From positions 1 to 64,000 of the forward strand of contig NZ_JBMLSD010000259.1 in the NCBI RefSeq assembly GCF_049240685.1: a stretch of 64,000 nucleotides of DNA, in the 5' to 3' direction. The stretch is from Flectobacillus sp049240685. Its GTDB lineage: Bacteria > Bacteroidota > Bacteroidia > Cytophagales > Spirosomataceae. The notes below the pieces were generated by a model. That model saw only the letters and a program-made list of their open reading frames with translations, had not been told where the DNA came from and searched no databases. Each line of letters begins with the position of its first letter. The first letter of the stretch is position 1. Positions 1-8,068 of the stretch are shown piece after piece. The position numbers were made by a program, and so were the translations under genes.

Positions 1-265
1 GACGGAATTCACGCTTTTCGCCATTGAAGCCACCTTCACGACGTGGACGTGAGTCGTCACGATTAAAATCTTTTTTCTCGAAATTTGGTTTGAAATCTTT
101 GCGGGCAGGACGCGACTCTCTTGAGTCAAATGATTTTTTATCTGAGTAGCGCTCGTTTTTAGCAGGAGCTTCACCTCTTAATTCACGTTTTAATTCTTCT
201 CTTCTTGTACGTGATTGTTCTCTTCTTTCAGGACTAAATTCTTCTTTTTGAATTCTCTTTCTCAT
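1..265 (-). CDS. Arg/Asp/Lys-rich N-terminal arm of an unidentified (possibly RNA-binding) protein, partial
   Basis: The reverse strand is open from an ATG at 263-265 to the window edge, giving 88 residues without a stop; the gene continues outside the window. The visible part begins MRKRIQKEEFSPERREQ and is strongly charged, with repeated Arg-Pro-Arg, Lys-Asp-Phe and Arg-Glu-Gly patterns and no hydrophobic core, so it is probably disordered. In Bacteroidota such tails precede the catalytic domain of RluB/RsuA-type pseudouridine synthases and also occur in RNA helicases; which one applies cannot be decided from this fragment. A promoter-like TACCTTTG on the same strand at 413-420 implies a 5' leader of roughly 140 bases. 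Confidence 0.55.
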   Translation of the reverse strand, partial: MRKRIQKEEFSPERREQSRTRREELKRELRGEAPAKNERYSDKKSFDSRESRPARKDFKPNFEKKDFNRDDSRPRREGGFNGEKREFR

Positions 266-878
266 CTTTTTGATTTGTTAAAAAATTGCAACATCACTGC
301 TGTAATCAAATTATTAAACTTCTTTTTGTTTAATAATAAAAATAAAAGGCTAAAGCCTTATAACCTACTGACTATTAGAACACTTATCATTCTAACTATT
401 AAACTTGGGTTGCAAAGGTACAATATTTTTTATGATAAATCCCAACTTTTGAAAATACAATTTTTTATATTTTTAAAAAAGCCTTATTTTACTCATTCTG
501 AAAGGTTTAACAATAAGTATATTACATAAGTACAATCATTTTCAGCTAAAATTCGTTTAATAAACGGTCAAAGTACCTAAATTCGTAAATAGTTAGGTTT
601 GTCTTGTTATGATATTGTAGAAAAACAATATAGTGGGCGTCTAGCTCTTTACTTATTAAGTGAAACTCACGGTCTTAGCCTAAATGTAGTTTCTTGTGCA
701 AGAGGAATATAGTTGTATGGTAAAAACTTTTCCTTTTTCCAGATAAACTGTCAACGATTTTTGCTTGGATTGTGTCTTTACCAAAAATAAGTCTTTAAGA
801 AATAAACAAAAAGTTTAAAATTCTTTTCTAATTTAAGTGGCCTAAAGCCTATCGCCGTTACAAAAAATCTATTTCTAT
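266..878. other. Divergent intergenic region, 613 bp
   Basis: AT-rich stretch between the leftward partial gene and the rightward OmpA-type lipoprotein gene. It holds a good leftward -7 element at 413-420 and a small inverted repeat (AAGGCT/AGCCTT near 346-358) inside the presumed leftward leader. A rightward TAGGTTTG (594-601) fits the -7 consensus but has no convincing -33 partner. A 104-codon open frame at 215-529 is judged non-coding: it starts inside the leftward gene and encodes a biased Phe/Leu/Asn peptide. No RNA gene was recognised. Confidence 0.5.
413..445 (-). promoter_or_regulatory. Bacteroidota-type promoter for the leftward partial gene
   Basis: On the reverse strand TACCTTTG (413-420) fits the TAnnTTTG -7 consensus of Bacteroidota sigma factors. 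A TTG (reverse strand, 443-445) lies 22 bases upstream, slightly beyond the usual spacing, so the -33 assignment is weak. Confidence 0.5.
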
Positions 879-2873
879 ATGCAAAAACTTCGTACCTCAA
901 TATACTTATTGTCCACAGTATTGATGCTCGGGAGCTGTAACTCGGCTTTACAGTCGTTTAAGAAAGGACAGAAAAAGTTTGAAAACGGAGAATATGAATT
1001 GGCAATCAAGGAGTTTCAGAAATCGAGCTCTGCCAATTACGAAACTGCCAAATCCTCATTTTTGATTGCTGAGTCATATCGTCTTTCTAATCGTATGCTT
1101 CAGGCAGGCGAATATTATGAGAAAGCCTTAGCGGCTGGTAGTCGTGAAAACGATATCCGTTTCCATTTGGCTTATGCTCAAAAAGCGCAAGGCAAATATG
1201 AGGATGCTGCCAAAAACCTTGAGAAGTATCTTTCGGGCGTGCCTAGCAAGGAGTTCAAAAACAAAGCTATTGCTGAGTTGGATATGCTCCCTGAAGTTTT
1301 GGCGCTTGCCAACAAAAAGACTTTCATCGAGATTCAGCCTGTCAGTATCAACTCTTCTGGCTCGGAGTTTTCTCCTATTTTGATTGATAAGGATTTGATT
1401 TTTACGGCTTCTCGTAAAGAATTGACCTACAAAAACAATGGTTTGCCTTATCTTGGTCTTTATCGTGCGCCGCTCAATAGCCCAACCGAGGTAGGAACGC
1501 CTCGCTTGTTTAGTACCAATATCTTCAAAGACAACGCCAACGAAGGTACTCCAGCCTTTACCCGTGATGGAAAAACGATGGTTTTTGCCCGTGGTAATAC
1601 AGGAAAACGTTCTGACCAATCGCCTGATGTGGATTTGTATATTTCTAAACTAAATGATGGCGTTTGGAGCGAACCAGAATTAATTTCGGTATCTGACTCA
1701 TTGGCTTGGGATGGTAGCCCTTCGTTTTCTAATGATGGTCGTACCTTGTATTTTAGTTCAAATCGTGCAGGCGGAAAAGGTGGATTAGATTTGTATAGAG
1801 CCAATATTGACAATGCAGGTCGTTTTGGGCGTGCTATCAATATGGGCGCTGATATTAATACGGCTGGTGACGAGATGTTCCCTTATGTATCTGCTGATGG
1901 AAAGTTATATTTTGCTTCTGACGGCCACCCAGGCTTAGGTGGTTTGGATTTGTATATGGCTACTCGTAAAAATGGAGAAATTCAAGTAGAGCACTTAGGC
2001 TTGCCTCTCAACTCTCGCTTTGATGACTTTGGACTTGTAGCAATAGATTCTACAAAAGGATATTTTGCCTCAAATCGTGATAGTGGTAAAGGAGACGACG
2101 ATATTTACTATTATGAAAACACCCAGCCGGGCAAGAAGTACCAAGAAACTCCTCCTGTTATTGTACAAAAAGATCCAGCTAAGAAAACGATTCGTTACTT
2201 TTTGGCAGGTATCGTAAGCAATGTCAAAAATGAAGGGCTAGACTCTGTGCGTGTGGCTATTTTGGACAACGAAAGTCAACAAGCATTAGAAGAAGTTTTT
2301 ACAAAAGCAGATGGTAGTTTTGGTAAAATTAGAGTTGAAGCAGGAAAATCATATACACTTGTGACCGATAAAAAAGGGTATTTCATCAAGCGTGAGCCTT
2401 TTACCATGATTGGAAAGGATGTTCCTTTAGAAAAACTTACAAAGGCCGAAAACGATACGACTTATTATGTAAATATCTCCCTTGATAAGCCAGAAGTTGG
2501 TATAGAAATTACGAAGCTTTTTCATATTGCACCCATTTATTACGACCTCGACAAATCGAATATTCGTAATGATGCGAGTGTAGAACTAGACAAAATCGTT
2601 CAGATTTTAGAAGATAATCCAAACATTAAATTAGAGTTAGGTTCGCATACCGACTCACGCGCTTCGACAGATTACAACCAAAAATTAAGTCAACGCCGTG
2701 CCGATTCCGCGGTTGAGTATATTATTTCAAAAGGTATCTCACGTACACGTATCGTTGCCAAAGGTTACGGCGAATCTCAGTTGGTCAACAAATGCGCCGA
2801 TGGCGTAGAATGTACCGAAGAAGAACACCAAATGAACCGTCGTACAGAGTTTAAAGTATTGGAGGTAAAATAA
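879..2873 (+). CDS. PorE-like OmpA-family lipoprotein (TPR, PD40 propeller, CRD, OmpA)
   Basis: A 664-residue outer-membrane lipoprotein that probably ties an envelope complex to peptidoglycan. A signal peptide ends in the lipobox LGSC (Cys20). TPR-like helices span about 25-130. A WD40-like (PD40) propeller spans about 165-425, with blades such as LYFSSNRAGGKGGLDLY and LYFASDG. A carboxypeptidase-regulatory-like domain lies at about 435-535 and an OmpA C-terminal domain at about 545-664. In the latter, SHTDSR (Asp592) and the Arg pair at 606-607 match the residues that bind diaminopimelate. This order of domains is that of PorE of the Porphyromonas T9SS. Paralogues with this architecture are numerous in Bacteroidota, so a T9SS role is inference. 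The ATG at 879 is chosen because it begins the signal peptide. A second gene of the same design lies at 8069-10552. Confidence 0.85.
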   Translation: MQKLRTSIYLLSTVLMLGSCNSALQSFKKGQKKFENGEYELAIKEFQKSSSANYETAKSSFLIAESYRLSNRMLQAGEYYEKALAAGSRENDIRFHLAYAQKAQGKYEDAAKNLEKYLSGVPSKEFKNKAIAELDMLPEVLALANKKTFIEIQPVSINSSGSEFSPILIDKDLIFTASRKELTYKNNGLPYLGLYRAPLNSPTEVGTPRLFSTNIFKDNANEGTPAFTRDGKTMVFARGNTGKRSDQSPDVDLYISKLNDGVWSEPELISVSDSLAWDGSPSFSNDGRTLYFSSNRAGGKGGLDLYRANIDNAGRFGRAINMGADINTAGDEMFPYVSADGKLYFASDGHPGLGGLDLYMATRKNGEIQVEHLGLPLNSRFDDFGLVAIDSTKGYFASNRDSGKGDDDIYYYENTQPGKKYQETPPVIVQKDPAKKTIRYFLAGIVSNVKNEGLDSVRVAILDNESQQALEEVFTKADGSFGKIRVEAGKSYTLVTDKKGYFIKREPFTMIGKDVPLEKLTKAENDTTYYVNISLDKPEVGIEITKLFHIAPIYYDLDKSNIRNDASVELDKIVQILEDNPNIKLELGSHTDSRASTDYNQKLSQRRADSAVEYIISKGISRTRIVAKGYGESQLVNKCADGVECTEEEHQMNRRTEFKVLEVK

Positions 2874-2953
2874 TGATTGGCCTCATGTAGAGACCAAACA
2901 TTATTTGATATTAGACTCAAGTTAGAATTTTAGTTTTTTCAAAAAAAATTAGC

Positions 2954-3002
2954 AAGGAGTTATGAGTTATGGGTAATTTTGTTGCCACACTCATAACTCC
3001 TT
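2954..3002. terminator. Inverted repeat/terminator between the OmpA gene and pyrC
   Basis: Perfect 14-bp arms (AAGGAGTTATGAGT at 2954-2967 and its complement at 2989-3002) around a 21-base loop, followed by AATTTTTT. It ends 13 bases before the pyrC ATG, so it either terminates upstream transcription or folds in the pyrC leader. The arm sequence belongs to the GAGTTATGAGT-type motif found at many gene ends in this window. Confidence 0.5.
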
Positions 3003-3015
3003 AATTTTTTCCTCC

Positions 3016-4353
3016 ATGAGCTCTATTCTAATCCTCAATGCTCAAGTTGTCAACGAAGGCAAAATTCAAGTTGCTGACATTTTAGTAAAAGACGGTTTTA
3101 TCGACCAGATTGGCACTAATTTAAGCGGAATCTCAGCCGACAAAACCATTGATGCGACAGGCAAATACCTCTTACCAGGTGTAATCGACGACCAAGTGCA
3201 CTTCCGTGAGCCAGGTCTTACACACAAAGCATGTATTCATACTGAAGCTCGTGCAGGTGTGGCGGGTGGCGTAACCACTTTTATGGAAATGCCTAATACC
3301 GTTCCGAATGCTCTCACTCAAGAATTACTCCAAGACAAATACGACATTGCGGCTCGTACATCTTTGGCGAACTATTCTTTTTATATGGGTGCTTCAAACG
3401 ATAATATCGAGGAAGTTCTCAAAACCAATATTCAAAATATTTGTGGTATCAAAGTTTTCATGGGTTCATCAACAGGCAATATGTTGGTAGATAATGAGAA
3501 AACGTTAACAAATATTTTCTCGAATAGCCCAACTTTAATTGCTACGCACTGCGAAGATGAGGCTACTGTTCGTGCAAACTCGGCGCTTTACAAAGAGAAA
3601 TACGGAGATAATCCACACCCAAGAGTTCATCCTGAAATCCGAAATGTGGAAGCTTGTATCAAATCGTCTTCGATGGCGATAGAGTTGGCTCAACAACATG
3701 GTGCTCGCTTGCATATTCTTCATATTACAACGGGCGAAGAAACGCATTTATTCCGTAATGATATTCCACTAAAAGATAAGAAAATCACTTCGGAGGTTTG
3801 TGTGCACCACCTTTGGTTTGATGCTCGTGATTATGAAACATTGGGCAACCAAATCAAATGTAATCCTGCCGTAAAAGCTGATGGTCATAAACAACAATTG
3901 TTGGCAGCCTTGCTCGATGACCGCATCGACGTGATTGCAACTGACCACGCGCCACATACTTGGGAAGAAAAACAAAATCCTTATTGGTCATCTCCTTCGG
4001 GCTTGCCATTGGTGCAACATCCATTACAATTGATGTTAGAGTTTTATAAAGATGGTAAAATCTCTTTAGAAAAAATCGCTGAGAAAATGTCGCACGCCGT
4101 AGCAGACTGTTTCCAAATCTCGAAAAGAGGTTACATCCGCGAAGGCTATTGGGCAGATTTGGTATTGGTAGACTTGAATGAGGAAGTAACCGTTACGAAA
4201 GAAAACGTACTCTACCAATGCGGTTGGTCGCCCCTAGAAGGCACTACGCTTCGTTCTAAAGTAACACATACCATTGTATCAGGGCACTTGGCTTACGAAA
4301 ATGGAGCATTCGACGAAAGTAAAACAGGTCAAAGACTTTTGTTTGAGCGTTAG
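3016..4353 (+). CDS. pyrC: Dihydroorotase
   Basis: A cytoplasmic zinc amidohydrolase that closes carbamoyl-aspartate to dihydroorotate in de novo pyrimidine synthesis. The 445-residue protein carries the N-terminal metal motif DDQVHFREPG (58-67), the candidate carboxylated Lys146 in GIKVFMGSS, His178 (ATHCEDE), His236 (ILHITT) and the catalytic Asp310 (ATDHAPH). The first His of the usual HxH pair is Gln (Gln60). From memory the Porphyromonas gingivalis enzyme has the same change, so it is probably a clade feature and not a defect. The ATG at 3016 is the only start that keeps the full N-terminal beta-strand. No other pyrimidine gene is adjacent, so the gene appears to stand alone. Confidence 0.93.
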   Translation: MSSILILNAQVVNEGKIQVADILVKDGFIDQIGTNLSGISADKTIDATGKYLLPGVIDDQVHFREPGLTHKACIHTEARAGVAGGVTTFMEMPNTVPNALTQELLQDKYDIAARTSLANYSFYMGASNDNIEEVLKTNIQNICGIKVFMGSSTGNMLVDNEKTLTNIFSNSPTLIATHCEDEATVRANSALYKEKYGDNPHPRVHPEIRNVEACIKSSSMAIELAQQHGARLHILHITTGEETHLFRNDIPLKDKKITSEVCVHHLWFDARDYETLGNQIKCNPAVKADGHKQQLLAALLDDRIDVIATDHAPHTWEEKQNPYWSSPSGLPLVQHPLQLMLEFYKDGKISLEKIAEKMSHAVADCFQISKRGYIREGYWADLVLVDLNEEVTVTKENVLYQCGWSPLEGTTLRSKVTHTIVSGHLAYENGAFDESKTGQRLLFER

Positions 4354-4863
4354 GTTTAGAGAATTGTGATTGAGCGGTTAAGTGATTATTCTTCAAATCT
4401 ACGGCCGTATATAAGTATGAATGCAAAGTAAGATTTAAGTTTTGTGTTTTAGGCACAAGGCAACAGGCAAAGAGTGATAAATTGTTTTTAGTAACGATAG
4501 ATAAGTTTTTACCGAATGCCCATAGCTGAAAGCCGAAAGCTTAAAAAGAAAACTTTATTTTGCATATTGACCTTTCAATTAGGGTGCGACTTAAGTCGCA
4601 CCATAATTGAAACACAAATAAGAGGCCCTTACAGGAACGACTTAAGTATGTACGCAAAACAAAATTTAAGATTATGCTCGGGGCTTTCAGGTAACGGCTT
4701 TCGGCAGTGGGTTTTGGGAAAAGCATGGCCATGGGTATTAAAAAACATTTTAACACTCTTTGCCTTGTGCCTGTTGCCTAGACACATAACTTAAATCTTA
4801 TTCTGCACGATTACTTATATTTCTTATTTTCGGCTAAACCTACTTCAAGCCTATTCGTCCGAG
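4354..4863. repeat. Convergent intergenic region built of two inverted copies of dispersed repeat family A
   Basis: A leftward copy (about 4430-4560) and a rightward copy (about 4665-4815) face each other. Shared words of the rightward form are GGCTTTCAGGT, CGGCTTTCGGC, GGGAAAAGCAT, AACATTTTAACAC and TTTGCCTTGTGCCTGTTGCC. Between them, TGCGACTTAAGTCGCA (16 bp, perfect palindrome) lies near 4583-4598. Related copies lie at about 15760-15970 and 61110-61290. An ATG-started 92-codon frame (4516-4794) is a by-product of the repeat and is not called as a gene. Confidence 0.7.
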
Positions 4864-5511
4864 TTAAGCTTTCTGCATTTTTTGCTTATACTTTCTTCTT
4901 ACACGTCCAATAATCATTCCTCCTATAACGCCTGGGGCTATCCATGCTACTAATGGAGGTAATACATCATGATTATTCACTACCAAAAATGCGGTTACCG
5001 TAGCAATATATGACCCTCCCATGCGGCTAATATGATTGAGCATCCAAGGCTGATTGATTTTTCCTATGAAAGTCAAAATATCTGACATAGCAATAATCAA
5101 GGAGAACAAACCAAACAAACCGAATAGCACAAAGTAAAAAGTCACGCCTTGTTGATAAGCCCAAATACCATAAGCAATCATCACGATACCCGAAACTACT
5201 GTAATTATTGCGGCAATCCAGTCTTGAGCTTGCCAGTTATTTTTACGCCCCACTACTACCAATCGGCGACCTGTAAAAGTATTATAGAAACTAAAAACCG
5301 CAATACAAGTCAAGAAAACTAAACGAGTTTCATTTTTAAATCTTAGTACTGCTGTAATAGCCACTACCATCATAGCATAATAATAGATACGTCCCCAAAG
5401 TGAATGTTTGGGACTTCCTTTAGGAGTAAACATAGCGATTAAACCAACCAGCAAAGCGGTGAAACCAGAAAGAATGTGTAAAATCAAAACTGCTGTTAGA
5501 AACTTTTCCAT
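4864..5511 (-). CDS. Multi-pass membrane protein, DUF2306-like
   Basis: A 215-residue integral membrane protein starting MEKFLTAVLILHILSGF, with about six or seven hydrophobic segments and a polar tail ending in RRKYKQKMQKA. The pattern (HILSGF, then a GPxxHxxxG-like turn KGSPKHSLWGRIYY) resembles the DUF2306 family of predicted membrane proteins of unknown function. The frame extends upstream to 5670, but those 53 residues are low-complexity and non-hydrophobic; the ATG at 5509-5511 opens directly into the first membrane helix and is preferred. It follows ruvB on the same strand, separated by a strong terminator. No function is proposed. Confidence 0.7.
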   Translation of the reverse strand: MEKFLTAVLILHILSGFTALLVGLIAMFTPKGSPKHSLWGRIYYYAMMVVAITAVLRFKNETRLVFLTCIAVFSFYNTFTGRRLVVVGRKNNWQAQDWIAAIITVVSGIVMIAYGIWAYQQGVTFYFVLFGLFGLFSLIIAMSDILTFIGKINQPWMLNHISRMGGSYIATVTAFLVVNNHDVLPPLVAWIAPGVIGGMIIGRVRRKYKQKMQKA

Positions 5512-5678
5512 GATATATTGAGAGATTTTTATAAAGAATTTCAATTTGTGAGGCTGCCATTTCGGAACCGATGATACAAAGGTAGAGGCAGCTATCATGG
5601 AAGGGCAAATCTTAGGGGTAGGGAGCAAAAATTTGGGAAATTTGACAATTTGAGGGGAGTTTGGGAACATTTAGGGGT

Positions 5679-5724
5679 AAAAAACAAGGTCGAAAGAGAT
5701 GATTTTCTTTCGACCTTGTTTTTA
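5679..5724 (-). terminator. Rho-independent terminator of ruvB
   Basis: Stem AAAAACAAGGTCGAAAG / CTTTCGACCTTGTTTTT with a GATGAT-type loop. The T-rich end faces both ways, and the right arm reaches into the ruvB stop codon. Confidence 0.8.
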
Positions 5725-6747
5725 AAATAGCTCACCACTACGATATTTGGGTACGATACCTAGATGAACGTAGGCCTTTTCGGTAGCCTCACGTCCTCGG
5801 GAAGTTCTTTTCAAGAAACCTTCTTGAATCAAGAATGGCTCGTATACCTCTTCAATGGTTTCGGCCTCCTCACCACAAGCTGTAGCGATGGTCGAAAGCC
5901 CGACAGGACCACCTTTAAATTTTTCGATAATGGTTGACAAAATTCTGTTATCCATTTCGTCCAAACCATTTTGGTCTACATCTAAGGCAGACAAAGCCAT
6001 CTCTGCAATATCGACCGTAATACGACCATTGCCTTTTACCTGAGCAAAGTCACGAGTACGACGCAGAAGGTTGTTAGCAATACGTGGTGTCCCACGACTA
6101 CGACGGGCAATTTCAAAAGCTCCAGCATCGTCGATTGGCGTACCTAAAATCTGACAAGAACGTTGTACAATCGTGGTCAATAATTTGGCGTCATAATATT
6201 CCAAGCGGGCATTGATACCAAAACGAGCACGCAAAGGGGCAGTCAACAGACCTGCACGCGTAGTAGCACCAATCAAGGTAAAGGGATTGAGGGAAATTTG
6301 CACACTTCGAGCATTTGGACCAGAATCAAGCAAAATATCAATCTTATAATCCTCCATTGCAGAGTAAAGATATTCTTCTACAATAGGATTTAGTCGATGA
6401 ATCTCGTCAATAAACAGTACATCAAATGGCTGAAGATTGGTTAGCAAACCCGCCAAATCAGAAGGTTTATCGAGCACTGGCCCTGAGGTAATTTTGATAT
6501 TTGCTTCCAACTCATTGGCCACGATATTAGATAGGGTAGTTTTACCCAATCCTGGAGGGCCATGTAACAGTACGTGATCGAGGGCTTCCTCGCGTTGTTT
6601 GGCAGCCATCACAAAAATCTTAAGGTTCTCAAGTACCTTATCTTGACCTGTAAAATCATCAAATGAAAGCGGACGCAAAGCACGTTCGATTTCTTTCTCC
6701 ACAGATGAAAGGTTTTCTTTGTTACCTTTCAAATAATCTTCTCTCAT
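5722..6747 (-). CDS. ruvB: Holliday junction branch migration DNA helicase RuvB
   Basis: The AAA+ motor of RuvABC, which drives branch migration during recombinational repair. The 341-residue protein shows Walker A GPPGLGKT (63-70), Walker B DEIH (114-117), sensor 1 GATTRAG (160-166), the Arg-finger region PLRARFG (171-177) and a C-terminal winged-helix part (GPVGLSTIA onward, ending KYRSGELF). Length is normal for the family. The ATG at 6745-6747 is the first in frame and gives the expected N-terminus, followed by the conserved LRPxxxxDFTGQ. ruvA and ruvC are not in the window, which is common in Bacteroidota. Confidence 0.97.
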   Translation of the reverse strand: MREDYLKGNKENLSSVEKEIERALRPLSFDDFTGQDKVLENLKIFVMAAKQREEALDHVLLHGPPGLGKTTLSNIVANELEANIKITSGPVLDKPSDLAGLLTNLQPFDVLFIDEIHRLNPIVEEYLYSAMEDYKIDILLDSGPNARSVQISLNPFTLIGATTRAGLLTAPLRARFGINARLEYYDAKLLTTIVQRSCQILGTPIDDAGAFEIARRSRGTPRIANNLLRRTRDFAQVKGNGRITVDIAEMALSALDVDQNGLDEMDNRILSTIIEKFKGGPVGLSTIATACGEEAETIEEVYEPFLIQEGFLKRTSRGREATEKAYVHLGIVPKYRSGELF

Positions 6748-7082
6748 ATCAAAAATCCTTTTTCAAGGGGTATATTTCGTTTCTGGTGTTTTCACTCAAA
6801 AATACAGCTTTTTCGAAAGTTAAACATCAAGGCAAATTAAATACCCACGATTCCCATTTCAAAGCCTACCTTTTAATTAAATTTTTCTTTTATTTGTACA
6901 AGTAAATAAAAGATATATTATGTTTTCAATAATATAAAGTTTAGGAAATTGAAGGTAAGGTATAACTTTCGGCAAAATAATTACGATTTTATAGAAAAGT
7001 CTAAAACTAATACCTAGCAACTATTCCTGAAAAAACCAACTTATATTCAACTATCCAATCATCTAAATCAAACTATTTGACT
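6748..7082. other. Divergent intergenic region ruvB/glpF, 335 bp
   Basis: AT-rich. It contains an inverted repeat CTTTTATTT-N8-AAATAAAAG at 6887-6912 that could be a protein site or hairpin. No clear TAnnTTTG promoter with a -33 partner was found for glpF. Confidence 0.4.
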
Positions 7083-7790
7083 ATGCATTCAGCTTTTCTT
7101 GGCGAACTAATCGGAACAGCAGTTTTAATTTATCTTGGCAATGGCGTAGTTGCCAATGTTTTACTTAAGCACTCCAAAGGCGAAAACGCTGGCTGGATGG
7201 TCATTACCACAGGTTGGGCAATGGCAGTTACCATAGGAATCTTTGTATCTACGGCGTTTGGGAGCCCGGCGGCGCACCTGAACCCCGCCGTGACAGTAGC
7301 TATGGCCTGTAAATCTGGCGACTGGTCAAATGCGGGATCATTTATATTAGCACAAATTTTGGGAGGAATTATTGGAGCAACATTGGTGTGGATACACTAT
7401 CATCCACATTGGGAAAAAACCGAAGATGCTGGTCTGAAACTGGCTTGTTTTTCGACATCTCCCGCTATCAATAAGCCTATCGCAAATGTCCTGAGTGAAT
7501 TATTAGGAACCCTTTTGCTTATCGTAGTACTAGGAGCCTTGCCGAGTGTACCAAATCAATTGGGGCCTTACGTTGTTGGTTTATTAGTGTGGGCAATTGG
7601 TTTATCTTTGGGTGGTACAACAGGCTATGCAATCAATCCTGCTAGAGATTTAGGACCTCGAATTGCACATACAATTTTACCAATTGCTGGTAAAGGAGGT
7701 TCTGATTGGCAATATGCTTGGGTACCTATAGTAGGACCTATCGCAGGTGCTATTATTGGAGGATTAGTAATTGCGCAACTTAGTTTTTGA
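7083..7790 (+). CDS. glpF: Aquaglyceroporin / glycerol uptake facilitator (MIP family)
   Basis: A 235-residue inner-membrane channel of the MIP family with six membrane helices and two half-helices. The two NPA boxes are visible: HLNPAVT (NPA at 67-69) and AINPARDLGPR (NPARD at 185-189). The Asp after NPAR is the hallmark of glycerol facilitators as opposed to strict water channels. The family function is passive uptake of glycerol and similar small polyols. The ATG at 7083 is used; an in-frame TTG two codons earlier adds nothing. No glycerol kinase or dehydrogenase is adjacent, so the physiological substrate is inference. Confidence 0.9.
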   Translation: MHSAFLGELIGTAVLIYLGNGVVANVLLKHSKGENAGWMVITTGWAMAVTIGIFVSTAFGSPAAHLNPAVTVAMACKSGDWSNAGSFILAQILGGIIGATLVWIHYHPHWEKTEDAGLKLACFSTSPAINKPIANVLSELLGTLLLIVVLGALPSVPNQLGPYVVGLLVWAIGLSLGGTTGYAINPARDLGPRIAHTILPIAGKGGSDWQYAWVPIVGPIAGAIIGGLVIAQLSF

Positions 7791-8068
7791 GTGCTTTAGT
7801 GATTGACCGAATAAGTGATTTAATTTTACTAGTAGAGACGCAATGATTGCGTCTCAAGAGGGTTCATTTCAAAATATAGTATCAAAAAGGCGTTCGAAAT
7901 TAGTTTTTCGAACGCCCTTTTTTTTACAAACAATTAAGAAATAACCTCAATGTTGAAACTAGGAATGACTCATGTTTACGTTGATACTCCTATGCTATAT
8001 CTAATTTGGCTTGAGACGCAATCATTGCGTCTCTACTGCGAGAATACATATTCTTTAACCCTTTACTC
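7791..8068. repeat. Convergent 3' region with a 26-bp perfect inverted repeat around a terminator
   Basis: The sequence GTAGAGACGCAATGATTGCG plus six more bases (7832-7857) returns as its exact complement at 8011-8036. Each copy is itself nearly palindromic (GAGACGCAAT/ATTGCGTCTC). Between them lie a rho-independent terminator (7884-7926) and the motif GAATGACTCATGTT (7963-7976). Both modules recur elsewhere in the window (48614, 59903; 31637, 48670, 48858). Confidence 0.8.
7884..7926. terminator. Bidirectional terminator between glpF and the OmpA-type gene
   Basis: Stem AAAAAGGCGTTCGAAA / TTTTCGAACGCC followed by CTTTTTTTT; T-rich on the plus-strand side and A-rich on the other, suitable for both converging genes. 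Confidence 0.85.

Noticed and set aside
215..529. 104-codon frame rich in Phe, Leu and Asn
   Set aside because: It starts antisense to the leftward gene, crosses that gene's likely promoter and has the composition of translated AT-rich spacer.
1128..1840. Long antisense frames inside the first OmpA-type gene
   Set aside because: Shadows of a well-supported coding frame, with no recognisable product.
4516..4794. 92-codon ATG frame between pyrC and the DUF2306-like gene
   Set aside because: It lies wholly in repeat family A; the similar peptide at 61147-61329 shows that the match comes from repeated DNA, not from selection on protein.
6663..6905. 80-codon frame overlapping the ruvB start
   Set aside because: Antisense to ruvB and its upstream region, low-complexity tail, no start context.
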